From positions 62,001 to 126,000 of the forward strand of contig CAZQCG010000003.1 in NCBI GenBank assembly GCA_964592425.1: a DNA stretch of 64,000 bases, given 5' to 3'. Made by a program: the position numbers and the translations under genes. Under the pieces are notes generated by a model, which was not told the DNA's origin, did not search any database, and was given only the letters and a program-made list of their open reading frames with translations. The stretch comes from Viridilinea sp964592425. GTDB taxonomy: Bacteria; Chloroflexota; Chloroflexia; Chloroflexales; Chloroflexaceae. Positions 1 through 8,078 of this stretch are shown piece after piece (the first letter of the stretch is position 1; every line of letters begins with the position of its first letter).

Positions 1-145
1 GCGCATCACCGGCGCTCAACACCGCAGCGCGCAGGCCCAGGCGGGCCGCAACGGCGGCAGCATACCACGCACTCCCGCCGGGCACGACCGAGCCGTCAAC
101 CAGCAGATCCTGGGTCAGGTGGCCAATCGCCAGATAGTCGATCAC
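1..145 (-). CDS. PfkB/ribokinase-family sugar kinase, N-terminal fragment
   Basis: This is the first 48 codons of a minus-strand gene that runs off the left edge. The likely start is GTG at 145-143, two bases after the khpB stop codon, so the two genes are probably co-transcribed. The peptide begins VIDYLAIGHLTQDLLVDG and continues VVPGGSAWYAAAVAARLG. The pattern of an opening beta strand with GHLTxD, followed by a PGGSAxxAAxxAARLG segment, is characteristic of the first substrate-binding part of PfkB-family carbohydrate and nucleoside kinases. The catalytic GAGD region is outside the window, so the substrate cannot be inferred. The frame is open throughout. Confidence 0.7.
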   Translation of the reverse strand, partial: MIDYLAIGHLTQDLLVDGSVVPGGSAWYAAAVAARLGLRAAVLSAGDA

Positions 146-146
146 C

Positions 147-848
147 TCACGACTTAGCAGGGTAGATCACGATCTTGCGGCTATCGCCCTCACCCGAGCT
201 TTCGGTATAGATTGAGCTATCGTCACGCAGGGCCAGGTGTACAATGCGGCGTTCGTAGGCCGCCATCGGCTCAAGCATAATCGGGCGGCCAGTCTGACGC
301 ACCCGTTCAGCCATACGACGGGCCAGGCCTTCGAGCGACTCCTGGCGGCGCTGACGATAGTTACCAACATCAACCACAACCTGGGGCCACTTCTGCACCC
401 GGCGGCTGATCAACAAATTGAGCAAGAACTGAAGCGAGCGCAGCGTCTCACCGCGGCGACCGATCAGCAGGCCCATAGCCTCCTCATCGGCACCCTCGAC
501 GTGCAGCGTAATCGTCTCTTCAATGTCACCCTTCTGACCGGGGACACGCGTGACCACCGGCGTGACATAGGCATGGATATCCATGCGGACGAGCAGATCG
601 TCAAGGACGCCGCAGGCGATCTGTTGCAGATCGTCTGGGCTACCCGTGCGGTCTGCGCCGAGCATAGGCGCTGCTACCGGCGGCTCTTCATCATCATCCA
701 CCACGGTCACCCGCACAAGTGCCTCATCCCCCGCATCGCCAGCCTCCAGCACCGCGATCACCACCTCATCGCGGTCTTTGCCAAGCTGGGCCAGGGCGAG
801 TTCGACAGCTTCGGCGACCGTGCGCGCACTGATCTCGATGCTCTTCAT
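147..848 (-). CDS. khpB: KhpB/Jag RNA-binding protein (Jag-N, KH, R3H domains)
   Basis: This 233-residue protein has the three-part structure of KhpB (Jag, SpoIIIJ-associated). It opens with a Jag-N domain (about residues 1-50, MKSIEISARTVAEAVELAL). A KH domain follows at about 85-150, with the GLLIGRRGETLRSLQ motif where the GxxG loop is GRRG. An R3H domain lies at about 165-230. A short acidic linker joins Jag-N to KH. KhpB binds RNA and influences cell elongation in Gram-positive bacteria. It lies downstream of yidC with the same orientation, the usual jag-yidC-rnpA-rpmH arrangement. An AGGAAG Shine-Dalgarno sequence precedes the ATG. Confidence 0.93.
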   Translation of the reverse strand: MKSIEISARTVAEAVELALAQLGKDRDEVVIAVLEAGDAGDEALVRVTVVDDDEEPPVAAPMLGADRTGSPDDLQQIACGVLDDLLVRMDIHAYVTPVVTRVPGQKGDIEETITLHVEGADEEAMGLLIGRRGETLRSLQFLLNLLISRRVQKWPQVVVDVGNYRQRRQESLEGLARRMAERVRQTGRPIMLEPMAAYERRIVHLALRDDSSIYTESSGEGDSRKIVIYPAKS

Positions 849-904
849 AAACTTCCTCGTCAGGCTACGTAGTTTGAGATTTTGAGATTAAGCTTTCCGC
901 TGTC

Positions 905-935
905 CTTACCGGCTTCGACAGGCTCAGCCGGCAAA
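905..935. repeat. short imperfect hairpin between khpB and yidC
   Basis: The 95-base gap between yidC and khpB contains CCGGCT at 909-914 and its complement AGCCGG at 926-931, around an 11-base loop. There is no T-run on either side, so it is not a convincing terminator. The loop resembles short palindromic intergenic sequences common in Chloroflexota. It may modulate mRNA processing between the two genes. Confidence 0.3.
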
Positions 936-943
936 CCTGGAAG

Positions 944-1957
944 CTACTTGCGTTTGCGCGGACGACGGGCATTCTCGGGCGGACGCGACTGGCTACGGGC
1001 CTGCTCAATAGCCTGCTCAGCCGGATCGTCGCTGTTACGCTCACTGCTGGCTACCGTCGGCTCACTCGTCTCGGTAAGCGGGCGCATGACACTCCAGAAG
1101 TCGCTGCGCGGAGCAGCATCGGTTGGGCTGCTGCCACTCTCAGCGGTAGCCCCAGCCACAGCAGGCGTCAGACTAGACATGCTGGAGGTAGTCTTGCCAT
1201 CAGGAGGCAGGAACTTGAGATAATTGGCCAGCGAGCCCCAGCCACTGGTAAAGTATTGCTGCACAATTCCAACCATACTGCTGATCACCCAGTAGAGCAC
1301 CGCGCCCTGAGGAAACGTGAAGGCAATATAGCCGAAGATCAGCGGCATAAACATCATTGTCTGGGTCATCACCTTCTGCTGCGGATCCTGGACACGTGGT
1401 GTCGCCATCACCGTCTGGAGCAACTGGAAGATGATCGAGAGTGTCGGCAACACCAGGTAAATCACCCCGGCAAAGCCATCCGGCCCGAAGGAGACGGCCC
1501 CTGCATCGATCACCCCAAAGAGTTTCTGTGAGAAGATCGCAGCGATATCTGGATCGGTGAGCCGCGCCGCTGCTGCCGGACTGAGGAAGACACGGCCAGC
1601 CTCGCCACCGAAGAGGTGATAGACAGCCTGATAGACGCCGAAAAAGATCGGCAACTGGAGCAACATTGGGAGGCAGCCGCCCACCGGGTTGATCTTATAC
1701 TCACGATAGAGCTTGAGCGTCTCTTCCTGGAGCTTCTGCTGATCTTTGCCATACTTCCGCTGCAACTCCTTGATCATCGGCTGCAGTTCTTGCATCTTCC
1801 GACTTGAGCGAATCGAAGTGAGGGTCAGTGGCAGAATAATCAGGCGGGCCGCGATCGTGAAGAAAATAATCCCCAGGGCAACACTGCCGGTGATCGACGA
1901 GAACCAGATCAAAGCCAATTCAAGCAGGCCGACAAACGAAGACCAGATCGAACCCAT
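944..1957 (-). CDS. yidC: YidC/Oxa1 membrane protein insertase
   Basis: This 337-residue YidC/OxaA-type insertase places proteins in the cytoplasmic membrane. A first membrane segment lies near residues 10-35 (VALGIIFFTIAARLIILPL). A positively charged cytoplasmic hairpin follows (SSRKMQELQP to YREYKINPVGGC). Three more hydrophobic segments come after it, with the conserved PIFFGVYQAVYHL and FIFP-like (LIFGYIAFTFPQGAVLYW) regions. It lacks the large periplasmic domain of proteobacterial YidC, as expected for a monoderm-type protein. The Ser/Thr-rich C-terminal tail ends in a basic RRPRKRK stretch that probably contacts ribosomes. AGGAAA precedes the ATG. The rnpA stop is 24 bases upstream; yidD, often found between them, is absent. 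Confidence 0.95.
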   Translation of the reverse strand: MGSIWSSFVGLLELALIWFSSITGSVALGIIFFTIAARLIILPLTLTSIRSSRKMQELQPMIKELQRKYGKDQQKLQEETLKLYREYKINPVGGCLPMLLQLPIFFGVYQAVYHLFGGEAGRVFLSPAAAARLTDPDIAAIFSQKLFGVIDAGAVSFGPDGFAGVIYLVLPTLSIIFQLLQTVMATPRVQDPQQKVMTQTMMFMPLIFGYIAFTFPQGAVLYWVISSMVGIVQQYFTSGWGSLANYLKFLPPDGKTTSSMSSLTPAVAGATAESGSSPTDAAPRSDFWSVMRPLTETSEPTVASSERNSDDPAEQAIEQARSQSRPPENARRPRKRK

Positions 1958-1981
1958 AACGTTTCCTCGAACGTGCGTGGT

Positions 1982-2368
1982 TTAGACGCACGGTGATGAT
2001 GGTGCGGGGAGTGTACCGGTAGTTGATTGCAAACGCCAGATCTGTGCGCGGCGCAGCACATCCTCAACCGTCTGCTGAAGCGTTGCGAAAGGGGTGCTCA
2101 ACAGATCTGGGCTGTGAAGATAAAAAACCAGGTCATACCCCGGAATGATCGCCGGTAGAAACAGGCGTACCGCCTCGCGCACACGCCGCCTGGCGCGGTT
2201 GCGTTGCACGGCACCACCAAGCCTTTTCCCGCTGACGAACCCACAGCGTATGCGGTGACGCCGACCGGCAAGCACCGTCAGAGTTAGCAGGGGCGTCGTA
2301 AAGGTGCGGCCATCACGCCGGACGCGCCGGAACTGTTCGGGCCGGCGCAACCGGTTTGCGCGTTTCAT
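1982..2368 (-). CDS. rnpA: Ribonuclease P protein component
   Basis: This is the 128-residue protein subunit of RNase P, which helps the catalytic RNA remove 5' leaders from tRNA precursors. The family signature is visible as RCGFVSGKRLGGAVQRNRARR, shown here in two parts: CGFVSGKRLG and GAVQRNRARRRVREA (about residues 45-70). The reading frame is open 48 bases further upstream. I prefer the ATG at 2368, because MKRANRLRRPEQFRRV is the standard family N-terminus. The gene lies 98 bases after rpmH and 24 bases before yidC on the same strand, as in the classical rpmH-rnpA-yidC cluster. Confidence 0.93.
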   Translation of the reverse strand: MKRANRLRRPEQFRRVRRDGRTFTTPLLTLTVLAGRRHRIRCGFVSGKRLGGAVQRNRARRRVREAVRLFLPAIIPGYDLVFYLHSPDLLSTPFATLQQTVEDVLRRAQIWRLQSTTGTLPAPSSPCV

Positions 2369-2466
2369 ACATCGTAACGTGAAAAGAGTACAGGCGACCG
2401 GCCCCGCTGTCACCACAGCGCCGTCGCCTCTACCCTCTTCGTCGTTTCCCGTTACTGCTTATGGGC

Positions 2467-2643
2467 TTAACGATGACCACGGCGACCGCCGTCGCGGCGC
2501 TCATCGCTGACCGTCAGTTTCCAGCGGCCCTTAAGGCGGCGGCGCCGCAGCACCTCGCGCCCATCTTTATCGGCCATGCGGCTCAGGAAGCCGTGTTTGC
2601 GACGACGCGGGATGCGTTTCGGCTGCCACGTACGCTTAGGCAT
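2467..2643 (-). CDS. rpmH: 50S ribosomal protein L34 with C-terminal extension
   Basis: This 58-residue protein begins MPKRTWQPKRIPRRRKHGF. It contains the typical L34 core, SRMADKDGREVLRRRRLKGR followed by WKLTV. L34 is usually 44-47 residues; this one carries about 12 extra residues (SDERRDGGRRGHR). The tail is basic and Arg/Gly-rich, so it could contact rRNA. The start is the ATG at 2643-2641, preceded by GGGAGAACG. It is the first gene of the rpmH-rnpA-yidC-khpB cluster. In many bacteria this cluster adjoins dnaA, but here dnaA is about 31 kb away. Confidence 0.93.
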   Translation of the reverse strand: MPKRTWQPKRIPRRRKHGFLSRMADKDGREVLRRRRLKGRWKLTVSDERRDGGRRGHR

Positions 2644-2814
2644 TGTGCTCGTTCTCCCTAACTATTTCTGCTCTGTGTGTCGCCCTGAGCCTGGTCTGTT
2701 TTTGCAGCAATCTTTGGCGACACTGATCATAGATGCGCGCTTCCATGCAGACGCGGGGTATTATACATGCCGTCGTATACAGGTGTCAACCACAGATGAT
2801 CGTCTTCTGACGCA

Positions 2815-2846
2815 TCGGGGCGCAGCAGCGTTAGCTGCTGCGTCCT
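2815..2846 (-). terminator. GC-rich hairpin downstream of the S1-domain gene (palindromic repeat family)
   Basis: Sequence just past the stop codon of the S1-domain gene forms GGGCGCAGCAGC / GCTGCTGCGTCC with a GTTA loop and one G-T pair. No T-run follows. The same GGGGCG(C/T)AGCAGC core recurs at 28294-28329 and 47301-47330. It is therefore a genomic repeat family that may act as an mRNA 3' end or transcription stop. Confidence 0.5.
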
Positions 2847-2866
2847 TAGCCACCCAGAGGCCAGTC

Positions 2867-4532
2867 CTACTCGTCGCGGCCGACCTGCTGCAAGGTGCGT
2901 TTGATCACATCACGCTGGCGGCGATCTTGGCGCACGTCTTCGTCATCTTCAAAGTCGGGCTCATCACGGCGGGAACCCTTGCGGTCACGCCGAGTTGTCG
3001 GGCTACCGAATTTGCTCAGCAGATCCTCCAACGTGGCATCGCCAACGAACTCCTCCTCAACATCCTCGGTGCTGTAGGTCTCAGGCTGCGTGGCCACACG
3101 GCCACGCTCACGCTCACGACGCTCACGACGCTCTCGCTCGCGATCACGCCCGGCGCGGGCCTCGGCAGCCGAAGCAAAGCGGGCGGCAGGCGATGAAGCC
3201 GGTGGCGGAGCGCTACGGGTTACCGATCCGCTAACGCCACTGTGCTCCTCATCGGACTGCCGATCGGCATCATCGGCCGAATCCTCCAGGCGCATCGTAA
3301 GACTGATGCGCTTGCTCTGCTGATCAACCTCAAGCACCTTAACGGTCACCCGGTCACCGACCTTGACCACATCCTCAACCCGGTTAACCCGGCTCGTCGA
3401 GAGGGCCGAGATATGCACCAGGCCGTCACGCCCGACCCCGATGTCGACGAAGGCCCCGAAAGGCGCGATTCCGCTAACCGACCCTTCAAGCACCTGGCCA
3501 ATCTCAAGTTGCTGCATCTTCTGACTACGCTGAGCACGGCGCAAGCTGAGGCTGATGCGGGTTCCTTCGGGATCGATCTCGAGCACCTTGAAGAGGAACT
3601 GCTCACCGATCTTGACGGCGTCCTCAGGCTTTTCGACGCGACCCTCGGCCAGTTCGCTAACATGGATCAGGCCATCTTTGCCCACCCCAATATCGGCGAA
3701 AGCCCCGAAGGGTGCATAACCCGTGATCGTGCCTTCTAGCACATCGCCGACCTTCAACGTGGATAGCCGCTCACGGTCGACTTCGGCCCGCCGGGCACGC
3801 CCAGCACCACCGCGTACGTTACGGGGACCCTCGCTGCGCTCACGCTCACCGCTACCGGTGCGCATGGTCAGGCTAATCCGGCGCGCCTCAGGGTCAACGC
3901 TCTTGATCCGTACCCGCACCGTATTCCCAATCTGCACAAGGTCAGAGGGCGTATCAATGCGCGTATCACTCATCTCCGAGATATGCACCAGGCCGTCACG
4001 CCCGACCCCGATATCCACGAAGATGCCATAGAGCGCGATCGAGGTAACCCGGCCGTCAAGCTCCATCCCCGCCTGAAGATCTTTGAGCTTGCGCGGGCGC
4101 GTGCTCTCCTCGGCAACTGGTGTGAAGCTGGCCCCACCACTTGCACTGTCCTCGTCGCTTGCGAGCGNNNNNNNNNNNNNNNNNNNNNNNNNNNNNNNNN
4201 NNNNNNNNNNNNNNNNNNNNNNNNNNNNNNNNNNNNNNNNNNNNNNNNNNNNNNNNNNNNNNNNNNNGGGCTTCAGCCTCAACAACTGGGGCTTCAGCCT
4301 CAACAACTGGGGCTTCAGCCTCAACAACTGGGGCTTCAGCCTCGGCAGCCACCAGTTCCACCTCCACCGTCACCGTCGCGATCTCAGGCGTCGGCAGGGC
4401 CACTGGCCCGGCCTCTGCCGTCGGCTCCGGCGAGGCGGCCTCAGCCTGCGCCACCGGAGCGTTCGCTGCGTCGAGCAGCGTCTCAAGCAGCTCGCTCTCA
4501 GCGGTCTCGTCCCTGCGTACCTGATCGGTCAT
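2867..4532 (-). CDS. Protein with three S1 RNA-binding domains (ribosomal protein S1-like), interrupted by an assembly gap
   Basis: The N-terminus (MTDQVRRDETAESELLETLL, ATG at 4532) is an acidic Ala/Glu/Pro-rich region carrying APVVEAE heptad repeats. After a 100-N gap come three S1 domains. Each has the GxxFVDIGVGxDGLVHISE core: LYGIFVDIGVGRDGLVH, PFGAFADIGVGKDGLIH and PFGAFVDIGVGRDGLVH. The C-terminal tail is highly charged (RERRERRERERGR). The family binds mRNA on the ribosome or during turnover. The two halves appear out of frame only because the gap is padded to 100. The flanking 265 and 1301 bases sum to a multiple of three, so a real gap of 3n bases restores one frame. GGAGGG and GAGGAG precede the ATG. 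I see no frameshift mutation. Confidence 0.85.
4168..4267. other. Assembly gap of 100 N
   Basis: This is a run of exactly 100 N inside the S1-domain gene, next to 21-bp tandem repeats. It is a scaffold join of unknown true length, and the collapsed repeat probably broke the assembly. Confidence 0.97.
4268..4350. repeat. 21-bp in-frame tandem repeat encoding APVVEAE heptads
   Basis: Three complete copies of a 21-bp unit (4268-4288, 4289-4309, 4310-4330; GGGCTTCAGCCTCAACAACT plus G) and a partial fourth abut the gap. Each unit encodes seven residues of the form APVVEAE, so copy-number change keeps the frame. The array continues into the gap, and its length probably varies between strains. Confidence 0.9.
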
Positions 4533-4572
4533 CTCCTCGATCCCTCCTGCACATAATACGAACGCCAGTACC

Positions 4573-6639
4573 TTATTGCATCTGGCGACGAACAGCCTGA
4601 ACCAGCCCCCCGTCGCTCAGATCTTCAAGCCGATAGTAGGAACCCTGCAAATGTTCAGCCAGCCGGCGCGAAAGTCCCCGCTCGAAGCTGGGATGCTCGG
4701 TATCGATCACAATTGCCCGAATCGACTGACTGGCGATCAACTCGGCGATCTGGTAGGCCTCTTGCTGCGGTGGCAAGTCGCCGATCGCCACGTTGGCCTG
4801 GCCATCGGTTAGCAATACCATCAGGGGCAGGATCTCTTCATCCTGACGCCGTGCCCGCTCGAGCAACTCGAAAGCCGTAAGCATACCGCGGGCCAGGGGC
4901 GTTTTACCGCCGGTGGGCATCGCCTGAAGCCGCTTCTGAGCCAGCTCGACGCTGTTGGTCAGCGGCAGCAGGACGCGGGCGTAGTCGCGCTGGAAGCTGA
5001 CCAGACCGACCCGATCGCGGCGCTGGTAGGCATCGCGCAAGAGCGAGAGGACGGCAGCTTTGGTGGCCTGCATACGCTCTTCGGCGGCCATACTCCAGCT
5101 TGCATCAACCACAAAACAGACCGCATTGCGGGTGCGGCGCACGCGCACCTTCTGGCGCAGATCATCTTTATGGATCAACACCCGTGGCCGACGGCGATAG
5201 GTCATGCCAATCGTATGGCTGAGCTCGTCGCGGCGTTTGCGCTGGTAGATTGCCGCTTCGCGCAGCGTAGCATCAAAGGCCAGGTCGGTCACTCGATCGA
5301 CCCGCTGGCTACGAATATAACGCCCCTGCTTGCGTGTGGTGCGGGTGCGCGTACGTTTGCCCGGCGCACGGCGCTGCCGCCGGTCGCTGTTGCCTTCCAG
5401 CCGCCGGGTACGGAACATACGGTCAGCCTCGAACTGCTTACCGCCCCCCGTGCTATTGTCGTTCTGGGTATCCTGCTCGGCACTACCGGCACTGGCAAGC
5501 GGCGTCACGTCGCCTCCGCCCTCTTCGTTACCACCTTCGCCTGGTTCACCACGCTCACCGGGTTCAGCCTTTTTTTTTAGCTCTTCACTGGCCGCCGCAC
5601 TGGCTGATTTGCCGCTGCGCTCAAGAATATCGGCCACACGTTGTTCATCAAGTTTGATCTCGGTGAAGGGCTGGCGGCGCATCCGATGCGGCAAGGCCAG
5701 CTCGGCGGCGATGCGAATGTCTTCAACCCCCAGACGGGTACGGCCACTCCAGGCGGCGTGGGTACGGGCCGTCTCGAGGATCGTCAGATCGGCGCGGTGC
5801 CCATCAACGCCCAGTTCAATACAAAGGCTGGCGACCGCCGCCATATCCGAGCCGTCCATCTGCACCAGCGGCAGCAGCTCGCGGGCGGCCTCAATCCGAG
5901 CGGCAAGCTCCGCTTCAGCCTGATGCCAGGCGGCGCTAAATTGCTGCGGATCGCTCTCGTAGCTCATCCGGCGCTCGATCACTGCCACCCGTGAAGGTAC
6001 ATCCACCAGGCCGGCCACCTCAACCGCAAGGCCGAAACGGTCGAGCAACTGGGGACGCAGCTCACCCTCTTCAGGATTCATCGTGCCGACGAGGATGAAG
6101 CGGGCAGGGTGCGAAATGCTGACCCCCTCACGTTCAACCGTATTCACCCCCATCGCTGCCGCGTCGAGCAGCAGGTCAACCAGATGATCGTCAAGCAGGT
6201 TCACCTCATCGACATAGAGCAGGCCGCGGTTTACCTGGGCCAGCAAGCCGGGCTCAAAGCGGCGCTGCCCTTCAGTGATCGCATGCTCAAGGTCAAGCGA
6301 GCCAACCACGCGATCTTCACTCGCCGAGACCGGCAGTTCCACGAGACGAGTCGAGCGACTGCGGATCGGCAGATCGCCGCTGCGCCCCTGGCATGTCGCA
6401 CAGAGACCAGCCGGCTGATCAGGCTGACAGGAGTAGGCGCAACCATCGACCACATTGATCGGCGGCAGCAGGCGGGCCAGGCCACGCACGGCAGTCGACT
6501 TGGCTGTACCCTTCTCGCCCCTGATCAGCACGCCGCCCACACGCGAGTTGATCGCATTGAGGATCAGAGCACGCTTGAGACGCTCCTGGCCGACAATGGC
6601 GGTAAAGGGGTAGACTGGACGTGAAAGGGTTGTGCTCAC
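4573..6639 (-). CDS. ChlD/CobT-type chelatase subunit (AAA+ plus VWA domains) with putative frameshift site
   Basis: This 688-residue metal-chelatase subunit has an N-terminal AAA+ ATPase domain and a C-terminal von Willebrand A domain. Walker A is GEKGTAKST (residues 41-49) and Walker B is GLLYVDEVNLL. A four-cysteine insert (C67, C71, C80, C83) marks the cobaltochelatase-associated branch rather than plain BchD. The VWA MIDAS is D512-A-S514-W-S516. An acidic Gly/Glu-rich linker and an Arg-rich stretch (about 385-430) join the domains. At codons 354-357 the message reads CTA AAA AAA AAG. A -1 slip gives AAA GGC TGA, a 358-residue AAA-only product of BchI/ChlI size. The start is GTG at 6639 with a weak Shine-Dalgarno. 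The partner large subunit (CobN or BchH) is not in the window, so cobalt versus magnesium cannot be decided. Confidence 0.9.
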   Translation of the reverse strand: MSTTLSRPVYPFTAIVGQERLKRALILNAINSRVGGVLIRGEKGTAKSTAVRGLARLLPPINVVDGCAYSCQPDQPAGLCATCQGRSGDLPIRSRSTRLVELPVSASEDRVVGSLDLEHAITEGQRRFEPGLLAQVNRGLLYVDEVNLLDDHLVDLLLDAAAMGVNTVEREGVSISHPARFILVGTMNPEEGELRPQLLDRFGLAVEVAGLVDVPSRVAVIERRMSYESDPQQFSAAWHQAEAELAARIEAARELLPLVQMDGSDMAAVASLCIELGVDGHRADLTILETARTHAAWSGRTRLGVEDIRIAAELALPHRMRRQPFTEIKLDEQRVADILERSGKSASAAASEELKKKAEPGERGEPGEGGNEEGGGDVTPLASAGSAEQDTQNDNSTGGGKQFEADRMFRTRRLEGNSDRRQRRAPGKRTRTRTTRKQGRYIRSQRVDRVTDLAFDATLREAAIYQRKRRDELSHTIGMTYRRRPRVLIHKDDLRQKVRVRRTRNAVCFVVDASWSMAAEERMQATKAAVLSLLRDAYQRRDRVGLVSFQRDYARVLLPLTNSVELAQKRLQAMPTGGKTPLARGMLTAFELLERARRQDEEILPLMVLLTDGQANVAIGDLPPQQEAYQIAELIASQSIRAIVIDTEHPSFERGLSRRLAEHLQGSYYRLEDLSDGGLVQAVRRQMQ
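5570..5578 (-). promoter_or_regulatory. A9 slippery heptamer-type site, candidate programmed -1 frameshift
   Basis: Nine consecutive A residues on the coding strand lie exactly between the AAA+ and VWA domains of the chelatase gene. In the -1 frame a TGA follows two codons after the slip. A GAAGAG purine stretch lies just upstream and could act as an internal Shine-Dalgarno stimulator. Such sites are known in other chlD genes, where they let one gene make both small and medium subunits. Function here is inferred from position and sequence only. Confidence 0.55.
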
Positions 6640-6996
6640 GACAATAAAAATCTTCCAGCCCGTAAAGAGCCAGAAGTCCTAGCTGTAGCACCATTATGGG
6701 ATCTGGTCATGCAAGCTACCAACAACCGACAACCGCCCGACGTTCGTTAAAGCTTGGTGCGCCTGGTGCGCAACTGCCGCCCTGCATACCAGTTTCGGCG
6801 GGGCTTATTGTCGCACAAGGGTCGGGAAAAGTCAAATCCTGTATCAGCTGGCTATCAGGAGGAGCACGTCGGAGCCACGCTGCGGCCCGCTGAGTGGGTA
6901 TGCTATAATAATAGCTCGATAGTGACGTATAGGCATGCCGACAGCGGGTGTTGCATCCGGCTACTCGGTAGTACGAAGGCGATTGCGGAGCAATCA
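6640..6996. other. Divergent intergenic region, chelatase / mreB
   Basis: A 357-base region separates the divergent chelatase and mreB genes. It contains an extended -10 element for mreB near 6901-6909 and an 80-90 base mreB leader. A GGTGCGC direct repeat lies near 6761-6775. I see no coding sequence, tRNA or recognisable riboswitch. Confidence 0.6.
6901..6909 (+). promoter_or_regulatory. Extended -10 promoter element (TGCTATAAT) for mreB
   Basis: A perfect extended -10 hexamer, TGn followed by TATAAT, lies 88 bases before the mreB start. No recognisable -35 sequence is present at 16-18 bases. The same TGCTATAAT string precedes minC, which supports its use as a housekeeping promoter. Confidence 0.55.
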
Positions 6997-8076
6997 GTGG
7001 GCTTTAATCCGATCAACTCGCTGTTTGGGGCGTTCAGCCGTGATCTGGGCATCGATCTCGGCACCGCGAATACGCTGGTTCATGTACGGGGCAAGGGCAT
7101 CGTGATTAGCGAGCCCTCGGTGGTTGCCATTGACGCCAAGACCAAACGCGTTCACGCGGTGGGCGCGGAGGCCAAGGCGATGGTCGGCAAGACGCCAGCC
7201 AATATCATTGCGGTGCGCCCGTTGAAAGACGGGGTGATCGCTGATTTTGATGTGGTCGAGAAGATGCTGGCCTACTTTATTAAGAAGGCCCATGCCTACT
7301 CTGCGGTACGCCTGATGGATCCACGCCCGCGCGTGGTCGTCGGGGTGCCGTCAGGAGTAACTGAAGTCGAGAAGCGGGCCGCCCGTGACGCAACCCTCAA
7401 CGCCAAGGCACGCGAAGCCTACGTGGTCGAGGAGCCGATGGCGGCAGCGATCGGGGCTGGCCTGCCGGTTGATGAGCCCATCGGCAGCATGATCGTCGAT
7501 ATTGGCGGCGGTACGACCGAGGTGGCGATTATCTCACTCGGTGGGATTGTGATTAACCACTCGATCCGTACGGCGGGTGATGAGATCGATGAGGCAATTG
7601 TGCAGTTTGCCCGTCGTGAGTATAACCTGCTGATCGGTGAGCGTATGGCCGAACGGGCCAAGATCGCCGCTGGCTCGGCCTACCCGCTCGAAGAAGAGAT
7701 CAAGGTGGTCTTGCGCGGACGCGACCTGCTCACCGGCCTGCCGAAAGCCGTCGAGGTGAGTTCAGTGGAGATCCGTGAGGGCATCGCCGGTCCGGTCAAT
7801 GCGATCATTCAGGAGGTGCGCCTGGCCCTCGAAGAGACGCCCCCCGAACTGGTTGCCGATATTATGGAGCATGGCATCACCCTCGCCGGCGGTGGCTCGC
7901 TGCTCCATGGCCTCGACAAACGCATCGCCACCGAGAGCAAGATGCCCGTCCATATTGCCGAAGATCCCCTCTCGTGTGTGGCGCGTGGGGCCGGCAAGAT
8001 GGTTGAGAATTTTGAGAATAAGGTCTATCAGGATATTCTGATCCGCACCCAGAGTACCCGCCGCGCTAAGTTCTAG
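6997..8076 (+). CDS. mreB: Rod shape-determining actin homologue MreB
   Basis: This actin-like protein forms membrane-bound filaments that direct lateral cell-wall synthesis. I chose the GTG at 6997, preceded by GGAG, which gives MGFNPINSLFGAFSRDLGID. The open frame extends further upstream but with no MreB homology. Family motifs are clear: phosphate-1 DLGTANTLVHV, the PRVVVGVPSGVTEVEKRA stretch, phosphate-2 IVDIGGGTTEVA, and the adenosine motif GITLAGGGSLLHG. The product is 359 residues, slightly longer than usual because of the C-terminal tail FENKVYQDILIRTQSTRRAKF (shown only by its ends, FENKVY and RRAKF). mreC starts two bases after the stop, so translational coupling is likely. Confidence 0.96.
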   Translation: MGFNPINSLFGAFSRDLGIDLGTANTLVHVRGKGIVISEPSVVAIDAKTKRVHAVGAEAKAMVGKTPANIIAVRPLKDGVIADFDVVEKMLAYFIKKAHAYSAVRLMDPRPRVVVGVPSGVTEVEKRAARDATLNAKAREAYVVEEPMAAAIGAGLPVDEPIGSMIVDIGGGTTEVAIISLGGIVINHSIRTAGDEIDEAIVQFARREYNLLIGERMAERAKIAAGSAYPLEEEIKVVLRGRDLLTGLPKAVEVSSVEIREGIAGPVNAIIQEVRLALEETPPELVADIMEHGITLAGGGSLLHGLDKRIATESKMPVHIAEDPLSCVARGAGKMVENFENKVYQDILIRTQSTRRAKF

Positions 8077-8078
8077 CC

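Noticed and set aside
237..872. Long plus-strand frame opposite khpB
   Set aside because: It is an antisense shadow of a clear KhpB reading frame, with no homology or ribosome-binding site. High GC content makes many such long frames.
4056..4327. Apparent frameshift or two separate genes in the S1-domain locus
   Set aside because: The break falls at a run of exactly 100 N. The flanking coding lengths sum to a multiple of three, so a padded gap explains it.
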